The notes: generated by a model not told the origin, from the sequence alone. A stretch of 64,000 nt of DNA from Rivularia sp. MS3 (GCA_019192545.1 JAHCMI010000020.1:49273-113272); one strand, 5' to 3'; positions 18,444-28,690 are shown, counted from the first letter of the stretch. Translations and numbers: made by a program.

Positions 18444-19355
18444 ATGTCTTTTTTACGAGATACAAGATTTTGGAAAATAGCAACGCAGGTTATTGCGGTA
18501 ATATTAGCAGTAACCATTATCAGTATTTTATTTGTTAACGTCAGTCGTAATTTACAGCGTTTGGGTATCGAATTCGGATTTGATTTTCTGCAACAGGAAG
18601 CATCTTTTGATATCGGTGAAACTCCTATTGCTTATAAACCTACTGACGCTTACATTCGTGCTTTATGGGTTGGTTTAATCAATACTTTACGAGTTGCCGT
18701 AGCTGGGATTATTTTAACTACCATCGTGGGTATAGCTGCCGGAATCGCTAGACTTTCCGATAACTGGTTAGTACGGAATATAGCTTTAATTTATGTAGAA
18801 ATATTCCGCAATACACCCTTACTTTTACAATTACTATTTTGGTATTCTGCCGTTTTTCTCAGTTTCCCCAATGTAAACAATAGAATTTCCTTGGCAGGAT
18901 TAATTTATCTCAGTCAAGATGGTTTAGAATTTTTAGGAATAAAATTTTCTTCAGAATTTGCAGCTTTATTAATTGGCTTAGTATTTTATACAGGTTCATT
19001 CATTGCCGAAATCGTTCGCGCTGGAATTCAATCGGTATCAAAAGGGCAATGGGAAGCAGCGCGTTCTTTAGGCTTAAAACCCGGTTTAATCATGCGGTTG
19101 GTAATATTTCCTCAAGCCTTACGGATAATAATTCCACCTTTAACCAGTCAGTATTTAAACTTAACTAAAAACTCCAGTTTAGCTATAGCAATAGGTTATC
19201 CCGATATTTATTTTGTTGCTTCAACAACCTTTAACCAAACCGGGAAAGCAGTAGAAGTAATGTTATTGATTATGCTTACCTATTTAACATTTAGTTTAAC
19301 TATTTCCTTAGTAATGAACTTGTTTAATAAAGCAGTTCAGATTAAAGAAAGATAG
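18444..19355 (+). CDS. natG: Amino-acid ABC transporter permease NatG
   Basis: The protein has 303 residues and is a polytopic inner-membrane permease of the His/Glu/Gln/Arg family. An N-terminal helix (about 12-32) and a periplasmic insert (FGFDFLQQEASFDIGETPIA) typical of the AapQ/BztB subgroup are followed by the transport core and the cytoplasmic EAA loop (WEAARSLGLKPGLIMRLVIFP, about 212-232) that docks on the ATPase. It forms a heterodimer with NatH. The gap of about 200 bases from natF holds tandem GTGAACA and TTAACTGC-type words rather than a promoter I can recognise. Confidence 0.88.
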   Translation: MSFLRDTRFWKIATQVIAVILAVTIISILFVNVSRNLQRLGIEFGFDFLQQEASFDIGETPIAYKPTDAYIRALWVGLINTLRVAVAGIILTTIVGIAAGIARLSDNWLVRNIALIYVEIFRNTPLLLQLLFWYSAVFLSFPNVNNRISLAGLIYLSQDGLEFLGIKFSSEFAALLIGLVFYTGSFIAEIVRAGIQSVSKGQWEAARSLGLKPGLIMRLVIFPQALRIIIPPLTSQYLNLTKNSSLAIAIGYPDIYFVASTTFNQTGKAVEVMLLIMLTYLTFSLTISLVMNLFNKAVQIKER

Positions 19356-19519
19356 ACAATAGGTCAAAGGTAAAGAATAAATTCCTAACTATTAATAAAA
19401 ATATCTCTCTCCTGTCTTCTTTCTCAGCGCCCTTTGCGCTCTCTCCGGTTTAATAATCATTTAAAAGCTAAAGCATTTAATATAATTCTTAACTCCTAAC
19501 TCTTAACTCCTAACTTATT

Positions 19520-20644
19520 ATGTCTTGGCTGCGTAAAAACTTATTTAGCACTTGGTACAACAGTTTATTAACAGTTGTCTGCCTAATAATTATCTTCTTC
19601 TTCGGATGGAATCTTCTTAACTGGATATTTACTCAAGCACAATGGCAGGTTGTAGAAGCCAACTTACGTTTATTCATGGTTGGCAGGTATCCGCAATCTT
19701 TATATTGGCGAGTTTGGATATCAATTTTAATTGCTTCTACGCTAACTTGCTTAACCGTTGGTGTATTCTCAGAAAAACAAAATATTCCAAAAACTTTAAT
19801 TATAATTACAGCTTTTTTATCTGGTTTTTTATTAATAGTCTTACCAGTAGATATTAATTCTCGTTTATTATTACTAGGAATTGTAATTTCAGCATTTATT
19901 AGTTTCTGGTTGGGTAAAAATTTTGCTAAATCAATTTCAGCATCTTTAGCTTTTGCATGGTTATTATCTTTCCCAATTGTCCTATATTTAATCAGTGGTG
20001 GATTGGGATTGCGTTCGGTATCTAGTTCTGATTGGAATGGTTTACTTTTAACTTTGTTAATGGCAGCAATTAGTATTGTACTATCTTTCCCCATCGGAAT
20101 TTTACTAGCTTTAGGACGTACCAGCAATCTACCAGTAGTAAAGTGGTTTTCTATCCTTTATATTGAAATTATCCGGGGACTACCATTAATAGGAATTTTG
20201 TTTTTAGCTCAAGTAATGCTGCCGTTATTTTTACCAATCCGTTTGGATAGAGTATTGCGTGGTGTCGCTGGATTAATATTATTCAGTGCTGCTTATATGG
20301 CAGAAAACGTTAGAGGAGGATTGCAATCTGTACCAAAGGGACAAGTTGAAGCAGCCAAAGTTTTAGGATTAAACCCAGCTTTAGTATTATTATTAATCGT
20401 ATTACCGCAAGCCTTACGTGCTGTAATTCCCGCAATCGTAGGTCAATTTATCGGACTTTTTAAAGATACTTCTTTACTATCCTTAGTAGGATTATTAGAA
20501 TTAACAGGAATCGCACGCTCAATATTAGCTCAACCAGAATTTTTAGGTCGTTATGCAGAAGTTTATTTATTTATCGGTTTAATTTACTGGATATTTTGTT
20601 ATGCAATGTCTTTACTATCTCGTAGGTTAGAAGTTAGTGGTTAG
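19520..20644 (+). CDS. natH: Amino-acid ABC transporter permease NatH
   Basis: The protein has 374 residues and is the longer partner permease, AapM/BztC type. Four or so hydrophobic segments in the first 170 residues precede the conserved permease core (about 175-370), which includes IEIIRGLPLIGILFLAQ and the EAA loop VEAAKVLGLNPALVLLLIVLP. It should pair with NatG to form the channel. It starts directly after a run of TAACTCC/TAACTCT heptamers (about 19490-19515), a short tandem repeat that sits where a ribosome-binding site would be expected, so translation may depend on coupling or a weak site. Confidence 0.88.
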   Translation: MSWLRKNLFSTWYNSLLTVVCLIIIFFFGWNLLNWIFTQAQWQVVEANLRLFMVGRYPQSLYWRVWISILIASTLTCLTVGVFSEKQNIPKTLIIITAFLSGFLLIVLPVDINSRLLLLGIVISAFISFWLGKNFAKSISASLAFAWLLSFPIVLYLISGGLGLRSVSSSDWNGLLLTLLMAAISIVLSFPIGILLALGRTSNLPVVKWFSILYIEIIRGLPLIGILFLAQVMLPLFLPIRLDRVLRGVAGLILFSAAYMAENVRGGLQSVPKGQVEAAKVLGLNPALVLLLIVLPQALRAVIPAIVGQFIGLFKDTSLLSLVGLLELTGIARSILAQPEFLGRYAEVYLFIGLIYWIFCYAMSLLSRRLEVSG

Positions 20645-20706
20645 TTGTTAGTAGTTAGTTGACACTCGCTACTCTTTCCTTTTCCCATGCCCCATGCCCA
20701 AATATT

Positions 20707-21444
20707 ATGTCAAATCAACCAATAATCATCGCCGAAGATGTTCATAAATGGTACGGTAAATTCCACGTTCTTCAAGGAGTTAGTTTAACTGTAAATCGTG
20801 GGGAAGTTGTTGTGTTAATGGGACCATCTGGTTCTGGTAAATCAACTTTTATCCGTACTTTTAATGCTTTAGAAGAATACCAGAAAGGAAAAATTGAAAT
20901 TGATGGTACTATCCTCAGTCACGATTTAAAAAATATTGAAACAATTCGTCGTGAAGTGGGAATGGTATTTCAACAATTTAATTTATTCCCTCATCTTAGC
21001 GTCATTAAAAATATTACCTTAGCACCAACTTGGGTACGAAAATTATCTAAACCCGAAGCCGAAGAATTAGCAATGCAGTTATTAGAAAGAGTTGGTATTT
21101 TAGAACAAGCGCAGAAATATCCCGGACAACTTTCCGGTGGACAACAACAACGAGTTGCGATCGCCAGAGCTTTAGCAATGAAACCGAAAATCATGTTGTT
21201 CGATGAACCCACCTCAGCTTTAGATCCAGAAATGGTGCGAGAAGTACTAGACGTAATGCGAAATCTAGCTCGCGAGGGAATGACAATGGTAGTAGTAACT
21301 CATGAAGTGGGATTTGCCCGCGAAGTTGCCGATAGAGTAGTGTTAATGGATGGTGGCAATCTCGTCGAAGCAGCTACACCTGAAAGCTTTTTTAATAATC
21401 CCCAAGAAGAACGAACTCGTAAATTTTTATCACAAATAATTTAA
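20707..21444 (+). CDS. bgtA: Amino-acid ABC transporter ATP-binding protein BgtA
   Basis: The protein has 245 residues and is the nucleotide-binding subunit that powers NatFGH. In Anabaena the homologue also serves the basic amino-acid/glutamine (Bgt) system. Walker [10 protein letters not shown] is at 39-47, the Q-loop at [10 protein letters not shown], the signature LSGGQQQR at 142-149, Walker B LFDEP with Asp166-Glu167, and the switch His in VVTHE. I chose the ATG at 20707 because the frame's earlier ATG at 20659 would add 16 residues encoded by a CCCATGC short repeat, with no family counterpart. It follows natH by 62 bases and probably belongs to the same transcript. Confidence 0.9.
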   Translation: MSNQPIIIAEDVHKWYGKFHVLQGVSLTVNRGEVVVLMGPSGSGKSTFIRTFNALEEYQKGKIEIDGTILSHDLKNIETIRREVGMVFQQFNLFPHLSVIKNITLAPTWVRKLSKPEAEELAMQLLERVGILEQAQKYPGQLSGGQQQRVAIARALAMKPKIMLFDEPTSALDPEMVREVLDVMRNLAREGMTMVVVTHEVGFAREVADRVVLMDGGNLVEAATPESFFNNPQEERTRKFLSQII

Positions 21445-22303
21445 AAATCTACCAAAATACATCTTACAAGCTATTAAGTAGGTTGGTATTGAAAACTGTA
21501 ATTAGGGCAGGCAGTAGGCAGTCGGCAGTCGGGATAAGAGTTTAAGCCTTGTTCACAATCTTTTACATAGTTATATTTATTTGTTCCCACCTACTTACCT
21601 ATATAAATAATAAATTTGTATTCAATATAAGCGCTTGAAACAATTGAATTTTTAGTCTATTTCAATGGACTTTTTTATTAGCTGGAGAGCAGCGCGCTGC
21701 GGAGGTTCCCTCCGTTGAGCAAAGTAGCGCCGCGTTGTAGCAAGTGGCGCTCCGTTGTAGCGACTGCGGGGGGTTTGCAACCCCTAGTAGATGTGAAAGC
21801 AATCGAATAATTCAGATATTAAATATTGTTGTTCGCGAGCTAAACCGAGTTTATTGTCGAAACTCTATTGAAAAAACCCGATTTTGAAAATTTTTATTTA
21901 TCTATATTCCAACTAATTCAAAGTTATAGAAAGTGATAGTTGCATTCCAACCGAAAAGCAACTATCGTTACATTTACCTTTACCTGGAAGCCACCTGATA
22001 ACTAACTAATTAAGGAGTGACTGTTTTGGTGTAAATCTAAAATTACATATTTACACTCTTTATGTCATCGTTTTCCACTAGTCTTTATCAAAAGAAAATA
22101 CTTAATAATACGGTTATCAAAAGCTATTATCTGTCTCAAAACCGTATATTTACTGTCTCCAAGGTTTTACTATCGGCGAAAAATAAATTAATTCTTGTTA
22201 AAGATAAATAATTTCATACGGGTATTTATCCGTAGTATTGCGGAACAAAGTCACAGTTGTTAATCTCTAGATTATTAACTCAAGCAGTTTAAAACCTTAG
22301 AAT
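21445..22303. other. Intergenic region with GC-rich dispersed repeat
   Basis: About 860 bases without a gene. At about 21680-21790 there is a GC-rich block of cyanobacterial repeat words (CTCCGTTGAGC, GTTGTAGCAAGTGGC, GTTGTAGCGACTGC). Related words recur near 39085-39130, 49480-49565 and 60220-60260. The remaining sequence is AT-rich with no feature I can support. Confidence 0.6.
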
Positions 22304-24805
22304 ATGCATTTACTTAAATTATTAAAAAATAGGAGGTTGACTAACACAAGCAGATTCCACCTACAACTATTTGCGATCGCGCTGATTATTTGCACAATTC
22401 TTGGTTTTCTCCAACCACTCTTAGCCAGTCAACCAAGTCATTACTTAATTCATTCTCAACAAAGTTTCAACCAACCACAATATTACCCCCTAACCCAAAC
22501 CGTTAACCCAAAACTCTATCAACCAGTTGGTAATTGGGTAGGGAGATTAATTTTACCAAAAGCTGAAGAAATCAAAGAAATCAACTTAAAGTCCGATTGG
22601 GTATGGTTTGAAGTTCAACATGCACCTCCGCCAGCAGAAAATCTTATCGGAAAAAGAGTCCGCTTGCAATGGAAAAATCAAGCAAAGTTAAAATCCTACG
22701 TCAAAGCAGTTGCGAAAGACGTTAACTTCACACCTGCAACTTTTAATAGCCAAAAACAGGGAATCGTTCATCCCCAACGCTTAAATAATCGTTTTCAGGT
22801 AAAACCGCTACAATCTCTCGCGGCAGCAAGAACCAATAATGATGTAATTGTTACTTTGGATAATGCAGAAGTTGTAGAAACAGAAAACCTTTCATATATA
22901 GAAATTGATCGAGAACCTATATTAACAACCGGACGCTTTTACGGTTTAGTAGATATTATTAAACAAAACAATAATCAAGATAATAGTCAACAATTATTTA
23001 AAATTCGTCATTTTAATTCAGAATCGAACAAATTTGACGGTGACGAAGAAACAATTTATATACCTCAACAAATTATAGATACGCGGGGTATTGCTCCATC
23101 AACAACAAACAAACTTGAAGAATCAACAGCAACTAAAGGATGGTATATTTACGGTGCTAAAAATCAACAAGGTATATTTACAGTCCAAGCTCTAGCACCA
23201 CATGCTTTATTTCAATTAAAACCCGACGCAATAATTACAGAAACTAAAGCCGCACAAAATTATCTAAAAAAATATTGGCAAATCAATCCTTCCGATAAAG
23301 GCACCTTAACAAAAACCTTAATTGACTCTACCTCAGCCAAATCTGAATATCGGGTTTCCCAATGGCGAGAAGGAGATAAAGCCATAATATTAAACGTTTT
23401 TGGTGGAATTGGAGGTAAAAAAGCCGAATCCTTAGGCGTACCAAAAACCATTACCGGACACTTTGCATTTGGTGTCGCCGAAATAATCCGCAGCCCCTTC
23501 ACCAAAAAACTAGAATTTGATATCAAATATCATCAAGTTTATGCTCATAACCCCGACGGCATCATCTCCGCAACTCATACTTGGGCAAACTACATGGGCA
23601 ACTTACAGCGAGGATGGCTATTTACTCGTCCAGTTGTAGATATTATCGTTAAATTTGCACCAGTTACTCAAGATTACAAATTTGATAACATCACCATCTC
23701 ACCATTAACAGAATTTGAGCGGCAATTAAAAATAATGATGGCACGCTACCGAGTCGGAGATGGTACCGGAAGCGCTACCGTCACACCGGCAACTTCGTGC
23801 ATTCAAGACTCCTCCCAAGCACTTTATGCTGCCATCAAAATTATTAAGCAAAAAATTAAATCAAATCCAAAAATTCAAAGCTGGCTGCAAACACATCCCA
23901 ACCATCCCCAAACTTTACGCTTCCAACAACTAACCTTCCTTAGCTCAACTTTAGAAAAACAATTACTACCCTTGGGAATAATCCGCTCTGATTGGGAAAG
24001 TAGTATCAACTCCTTAGCTGGAATTAGCGACACCGAAGAAACTTTTAGAGACTCTAGTATATGGGCTGCATTAACAAGCTGGCGCACCATCATGCCCAGA
24101 CAAGCACAGGATGAGCTAGCAACTTTATTCTGGAAACAAAAAGCAAAATTATGGTTTCTACAAACTTATCAAGTCGGAGGATGGAATCGGCAAATCATAC
24201 CCCTAGCACCCACACCGATACTCGGACAAATTAAACTTCCTTTTACCAACGTGCCTATATTATCAATTCTTCTCAATCGTATTTTAGCTTCTGCATTCAT
24301 TCCCACTTTCCATGATTGGTTGATTGGGGCTTTAGCAATTTTAATCTACATAACTATAGCGCTACCCTTTGGCTTCTCCACCGGATTTTTGCAATTCAAG
24401 AGATGGGTAGCTACACCATTAGACTATCTTATGTTTGCATTACGTTGTCTAATAACACCCGCGATTACAGAAGAATTAATTTTCCGAGTTTTATTGATTC
24501 CCCATCCTACAGAAGTCATCAACTGGCAAAAATGGAGTTTATGGGCGGCGTTAAGCTTATTTTTGTTCGTAATTTACCACCCGTTAAACGCTAAAACTTT
24601 GTATAAAGATGGATACCCCACCTTCATGCAACCAATTTTTCTGATTTTAGCAGCCCTACTAGGAATCACCTGCACCATAACCTACGCTCTTACAGGCTCC
24701 TTATGGATAATCATCTGCATTCATTGGCTGGTAGTGGTACTGTGGTTAACTTACTTCGGAGGTATGGAGAAACTAGAAACAAATAACTTGAGAGTTGAGA
24801 ACTGA
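22304..24805 (+). CDS. CPBP-family intramembrane protease with a long N-terminal extension
   Basis: The protein has 833 residues. One transmembrane or signal-anchor segment (about 20-42) is followed by about 600 residues of soluble, probably periplasmic sequence of unknown fold containing GRLILPKAEE, WVWFEVQHAPP, FGVAEIIRSPFT and AHNPDGIISATHTW. The C-terminal 190 residues form a polytopic CPBP (ABI/CaaX-type) glutamic protease core with the catalytic pair Glu723-Glu724 and Arg728 (EELIFR) and a downstream His (VIYHPLNA). CPBP proteases cleave membrane-associated proteins or peptides. The ordinary family is 200-300 residues, so the extension is exceptional and probably selects the substrate or partner. 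It stands alone; a hairpin follows the stop. Confidence 0.8.
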   Translation: MHLLKLLKNRRLTNTSRFHLQLFAIALIICTILGFLQPLLASQPSHYLIHSQQSFNQPQYYPLTQTVNPKLYQPVGNWVGRLILPKAEEIKEINLKSDWVWFEVQHAPPPAENLIGKRVRLQWKNQAKLKSYVKAVAKDVNFTPATFNSQKQGIVHPQRLNNRFQVKPLQSLAAARTNNDVIVTLDNAEVVETENLSYIEIDREPILTTGRFYGLVDIIKQNNNQDNSQQLFKIRHFNSESNKFDGDEETIYIPQQIIDTRGIAPSTTNKLEESTATKGWYIYGAKNQQGIFTVQALAPHALFQLKPDAIITETKAAQNYLKKYWQINPSDKGTLTKTLIDSTSAKSEYRVSQWREGDKAIILNVFGGIGGKKAESLGVPKTITGHFAFGVAEIIRSPFTKKLEFDIKYHQVYAHNPDGIISATHTWANYMGNLQRGWLFTRPVVDIIVKFAPVTQDYKFDNITISPLTEFERQLKIMMARYRVGDGTGSATVTPATSCIQDSSQALYAAIKIIKQKIKSNPKIQSWLQTHPNHPQTLRFQQLTFLSSTLEKQLLPLGIIRSDWESSINSLAGISDTEETFRDSSIWAALTSWRTIMPRQAQDELATLFWKQKAKLWFLQTYQVGGWNRQIIPLAPTPILGQIKLPFTNVPILSILLNRILASAFIPTFHDWLIGALAILIYITIALPFGFSTGFLQFKRWVATPLDYLMFALRCLITPAITEELIFRVLLIPHPTEVINWQKWSLWAALSLFLFVIYHPLNAKTLYKDGYPTFMQPIFLILAALLGITCTITYALTGSLWIIICIHWLVVVLWLTYFGGMEKLETNNLRVEN

Positions 24806-25323
24806 TAAAATAGCTACCAGCTTTTTCCCATTCCCGGACGCAATCATTGATTTCTATTGTTAATCAATAGACGTTTTATCTTCATCTATTCTTCAAATAT
24901 ACGTATAGTTATTAAAAAAATATTAATAATATTAATTTTTGTAAAATGTATGACATTTCACGAAATAGGTAATAGACTAAAATCGTAGTAGAAAAGCAGA
25001 TTTATTGGAGTGTAATCTAGCTTAAGAAAGAGTAAATAACTAATTTATCGTAGAGAAATTCCGTCTATAGGTACTACAGGCTTAGAAAAATAAGCGCGTA
25101 CATTAAAGACACGAACAAAAATTGTATTTCGCACCATCAATAAATTAATTAGTGGGAACATTATAATATCTGTATATTCTGTATTAACCAGAACAGTTTC
25201 CAAATAGATGGTGAGGTTAAATAATAAGTAACAAAAGCATTTGTGTAAATAAAAGATTTGAATGCTTTTGTAGATTTCATGTCGGATTATTAGGAACAAT
25301 CTGAGGGGAAACTAGCAATAGTT
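24806..25323. other. Intergenic region between CPBP protease and Mo-nitro_C gene
   Basis: It carries a hairpin with TCTATTG (24853-24859) and CAATAGA (24865-24871), probably the terminator of the protease gene. The rest is AT-rich. An open frame on the minus strand at 25045-25299 has no recognisable domain or ribosome-binding site and is not called. Confidence 0.55.
24853..24877 (+). terminator. Hairpin after CPBP protease gene
   Basis: A 7-base stem and 5-base loop followed by ACGTTTT, 48 bases after the stop codon. Confidence 0.45.
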
Positions 25324-25656
25324 ATGTTAGAAGCAATCAATAAATTTACAAAGTTAATCGGTCAAGCAAAAACTGCAAAGCAATTAATTAAACTAAAAGT
25401 TGATTTCTTGAAACCTTTGCGTAAATGGCTAGATTCTCTAGAAATTCATAATCGTAAGTCAGCACATTTTATTGCCAAACTAATTCCAGCCGACTGTCCA
25501 TTTGAACGAGATATCGTATTGCTTGGACGAAAACTGGCTCATATTCCGCCCTTGTGCAAAATAAATCCACTTTACGAGCAGTTTGTGAGTTTGCGTTTTA
25601 AGGCTTTATGCTATTTAGTAGACCAGTGCGGTGAAGACATTCAATCTTACTGCTAA
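25324..25656 (+). CDS. Mo-dependent nitrogenase C-terminal-domain (Mo-nitro_C) protein
   Basis: The protein has 110 residues. The core FLKPLRKWLDSLEIHN, AKLIPADCPFERDIVLLGRKLAHIPPLCKINPLYEQ and LRFKALCYLVDQCGED are characteristic of the small cyanobacterial Mo-nitro_C family. It has four conserved Cys (CPFERD, PPLCK, LCYL, CGED plus a final Cys). The family name comes from similarity to an extension found with nitrogenase proteins; its biochemical role is unknown, and copies also occur far from nif genes as here. No nif genes are in the window. It begins at an ATG preceded by a weak purine stretch and is probably monocistronic. Confidence 0.82.
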   Translation: MLEAINKFTKLIGQAKTAKQLIKLKVDFLKPLRKWLDSLEIHNRKSAHFIAKLIPADCPFERDIVLLGRKLAHIPPLCKINPLYEQFVSLRFKALCYLVDQCGEDIQSYC

Positions 25657-26286
25657 AAACTGCTTCCGCTAAAGTCGAATAATCGCGCGAAATACAAGAT
25701 ATCTAAATTGAGCGTCAACCTTTTTAACAATGTCTTGATAAATAAGGTGTTCTTAAATAGGAGATTCAGCGACAGACAGCATTACAATTTCCTTGTGGTT
25801 ATGACGCTCAAGTAATAATTAAATATTATTGTTAGTGGTTAGTGATTAGTTGTTAGAAGTTAAATATTGCAATTACACGTCATATATTGCCCGTATTTCC
25901 TTTCTAGAAATAATTTTAAAATAATTTTCAAAATATAGATTTTTATATAGTAAGACAAAATCAGCTTACAAATAATAGAAAAACACTCGATAAAACATTG
26001 GGTCTCAAAGTATTCTTGAAATTTCTAGTCTGAGAGCTAATAAATTTTGATAATAAAATCTCAGCTACAAAATTCAATGAAATTAACATTAATCTTAAAA
26101 TCCTTGATAAGCGTTAACGGACAAACCATATCACAAACACAATATATTTAGACGCGATCGCTTTCTAAGTAGCTTGCGTAGATAGGAAAAGAATGCTGCA
26201 AAATCGCTCATAATCTTCTTAGCAGGAAATAAAATTTTAATTAAATTCTTTTCCTGCTTCACATCACACATAATAATTATCAAAAA
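25657..26286. other. Intergenic region, nothing recognised
   Basis: 630 AT-rich bases with a TTAGTGGTTAGTGATTAG-type short repeat near 25833-25860 and one HIP1-like GCGATCGC near 26154. I see no gene or structured RNA. Confidence 0.5.
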
Positions 26287-27033
26287 ATGTTACTGCATCT
26301 TAGTACTTGGCAAGAAGTTGAAACATATCTACAGCAATCTCAAGGTATTATCTTTCCTATAGGCTCCACAGAACAACATGGTCCTACAGGATTAATCGGT
26401 ACCGACGCAATATGTGCGGAATCCTTAGCTCGTGGTGTTGGTACTCGGTTGCAAGCGATGGTAGCACCTACAATCAACGTCGGAATGGCACTACACCATA
26501 CTGCCTTTCCCGGTAGCATCAGCCTGCGTCCAAGTACTATGATTCAAGTTATCAAAGAATATATAACTTGTTTAGTAAAAGCTGGTTTTACGAGATTTTT
26601 CTTTATCAACGGACACGGTGGTAACATGGCAACTCTCAAAGCCGCTTTTTCCGAAACATACTTTGATTTAGCCAATTTAAATATTCCCAACGCTGACAAA
26701 GTAAAATGCAGAATGGGAAACTGGTTTATGTGCAGTTCTGTATACAAATTAGCTAAGGAATTATACGGCGATGAAGAAGGTTCTCACGCCACCCCTTCCG
26801 AAGTTGCTTTAACGCAATACGTATATCCAGAATCAATAAAACAAGCTGAATTATCACAAGAAGTAGCAAAAGGACACAGAATCTACAGTGCTGCTAACTT
26901 CCGCGAAAAATACCCCGATGGCAGAATGGGTTCAAATCCAGCACTAGCAACACCAGAACACGGTAAGCAATTTTACGATGCAGCAGTTAAAGAGTTGAGT
27001 AACGATTATCTTAAATTTTTGAATGAAGAATAG
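26287..27033 (+). CDS. Creatininase-family amidohydrolase
   Basis: The protein has 248 residues. Metal-binding motifs of the creatininase superfamily are intact: GSTEQHGP with Glu29 and His31, Asp40 in GTDA, the glycine-rich FINGHGGN (about 106-113), and the acidic motif near EEGSHATPSE. The superfamily hydrolyses cyclic or N-formyl amides (creatinine, riboflavin-pathway and mycofactocin intermediates), usually with Zn or Mn. Which substrate applies here cannot be told. It is convergent with the malic enzyme gene, with only 70 bases between them, part of which is a TAACCCC/TAACTCC short tandem repeat. Confidence 0.88.
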   Translation: MLLHLSTWQEVETYLQQSQGIIFPIGSTEQHGPTGLIGTDAICAESLARGVGTRLQAMVAPTINVGMALHHTAFPGSISLRPSTMIQVIKEYITCLVKAGFTRFFFINGHGGNMATLKAAFSETYFDLANLNIPNADKVKCRMGNWFMCSSVYKLAKELYGDEEGSHATPSEVALTQYVYPESIKQAELSQEVAKGHRIYSAANFREKYPDGRMGSNPALATPEHGKQFYDAAVKELSNDYLKFLNEE

Positions 27034-27103
27034 GTTAAAGGTCAAAGGTTAAAAGTTAATTATATTAACTAACTTTTAACCCCTAACTCCTAACCCCTAA
27101 CTC

Positions 27104-28495
27104 TCATCGTCGTGCAATATCTCCCTCACGAGCGGCACGCTGTACTGCACCTGCAACCACGCTCGATACTCTTTCGTCAAATACCGAGGGTATGATATTT
27201 TCCTTGGTTAAATCTGACGGTTTAATCAAAGAAGCAATCGCACTTGCAGCTTCGAGATACATCGCAGTGGTAATTGTGCCTGCACGGCAATCCAAAGCAC
27301 CGCGAAATACTCCAGGGAAAGCCAACACGTTGTTAATTTGATTTGGATAATCGCTACGCCCGGTAGCAATGACGGCAACATCATCTCTAACTAATTCCGG
27401 CTGCACTTCCGGTATGGGATTTGCCATTGCAAAAACAATTGCATCCTTTGCCATTGTCTTAACCATTTCCGGCGTTAAAACTCCCGGAGCGCTAACACCA
27501 ATAAATACATCGGCATCTTTGAGTGCATCTTCTAGCTTTCCTGATGTTTTGACTGCGAACTCTCGCTTTTCTTGATTTAAATTATTCCGACTTGTAGAAA
27601 TAATCCCCTTCGAGTCACACATCCAAATTTCTTTCGCTTTAGCTTTACGCAACAACTTGGCTATTGCAACACCAGCAGCACCAGCACCGTTGATAACAAT
27701 GCGAACTTGTTCGAGTGGCTTATTCACCAACTTCAAAGCATTAAATAAGGCAGCCAAAGTTACAATCGCGGTACCATGTTGGTCATCATGAAACACCGGA
27801 ATATCTAATTCCTCTCTTAATCTCGCTTCAATTTCAAAACAGCGAGGTGCGGCAATATCTTCTAAATTTACACCTCCAAATACTGGAGCCAGATTTTTGA
27901 CTACATTAACAATTTCATCGGTATCCTGAGTTGCAAGACAAATGGGGAAAGCATCTATACCAGCAAATTCTTTAAATAACATTGCTTTCCCTTCCATAAC
28001 TGGTAAAGCAGCTTCCGGGCCTAAATTACCCAAACCTAAAACAGCACTACCATCAGTAACAATAGCAACAGTATTTTGTTTAATAGTTAAATTGTAAACT
28101 TCCTCGGGATTCTGAGCGATCGCGCTACTAATACGTCCGACACCGGGAGTATAAGCCATCGCTAAATCGGATATACTCTTGAGTTGAATTCTGCTAGCAA
28201 TGCTGATTTTACCACCACGATGTAAATTAAAAGTCCGGTCATAGACATCTATAACCCTAATCACCGGCAAAGCCTTAACCGCTTGAATAATATTATCAGC
28301 ATGTTCCGTACTCGCAGCATCGACAGTAATATCGCGAATCGACACCTGTCTGCTTTGCTCAATCAAATCAATTTGCCCGAGATTACCTTTAGTTGCTGCG
28401 ATCGCATTAGTGACGGTAGCAAACATCCCGATTTCATTAGGGATTTCTAAACGTAAAGTCAAACTAAAACTAGAATTAGGTGTTAAGTCTGGCAT
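27104..28495 (-). CDS. Malic enzyme with N-terminal ACT domain
   Basis: The protein has 463 residues. An ACT regulatory domain (about 8-85, LRLEIPNEIGMFATVTNAIA) precedes the malic enzyme catalytic and NAD(P)-binding domains: AYTPGVGRISSAI, EGKAMLFKEFAGIDAFPI with the catalytic Lys, DDQHGTAIV for metal and substrate, and the dinucleotide fold VINGAGAAGVAIAKLL. It decarboxylates malate to pyruvate with NAD(P)H production, linking the PEP carboxylase/malate route to pyruvate (the ppc gene lies 16 kb away). The ACT domain suggests allosteric control by a small ligand. Cofactor preference is not assigned from sequence. Confidence 0.92.
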   Translation of the reverse strand: MPDLTPNSSFSLTLRLEIPNEIGMFATVTNAIAATKGNLGQIDLIEQSRQVSIRDITVDAASTEHADNIIQAVKALPVIRVIDVYDRTFNLHRGGKISIASRIQLKSISDLAMAYTPGVGRISSAIAQNPEEVYNLTIKQNTVAIVTDGSAVLGLGNLGPEAALPVMEGKAMLFKEFAGIDAFPICLATQDTDEIVNVVKNLAPVFGGVNLEDIAAPRCFEIEARLREELDIPVFHDDQHGTAIVTLAALFNALKLVNKPLEQVRIVINGAGAAGVAIAKLLRKAKAKEIWMCDSKGIISTSRNNLNQEKREFAVKTSGKLEDALKDADVFIGVSAPGVLTPEMVKTMAKDAIVFAMANPIPEVQPELVRDDVAVIATGRSDYPNQINNVLAFPGVFRGALDCRAGTITTAMYLEAASAIASLIKPSDLTKENIIPSVFDERVSSVVAGAVQRAAREGDIARR

Positions 28496-28608
28496 TGTAA
28501 TCGGTAGATGACGAATCTTATTTTATTAAATAAAGGTTAAAGGTGAAAGGATTTTGGATTGAAGAGTCAGGAGTTATAAATTTAAGATTGACGCAACGCC
28601 GCATATTT

Positions 28609-28690
28609 TTTGTAGGGTGCTGTGACGGTTACGATAATTTATCAATCATAACGAAATTGTCTCAACTTACCGTCACGCACCGCACCACCA
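28609..28690. repeat. GTAGGGTGCTGTGACGGT / ACCGTCACGCACC inverted repeat
   Basis: The left arm GGTGCTGTGACGGT (from 28616) faces ACCGTCACGCACCGCACC ending near 28687. It is a longer-looped member of the GTAGGGTGC hairpin family. Confidence 0.6.

Noticed and set aside
25045..25299. 84-codon minus-strand open frame
   Set aside because: No domain, poor codon pattern, and it occupies the probable promoter region of the Mo-nitro_C gene.
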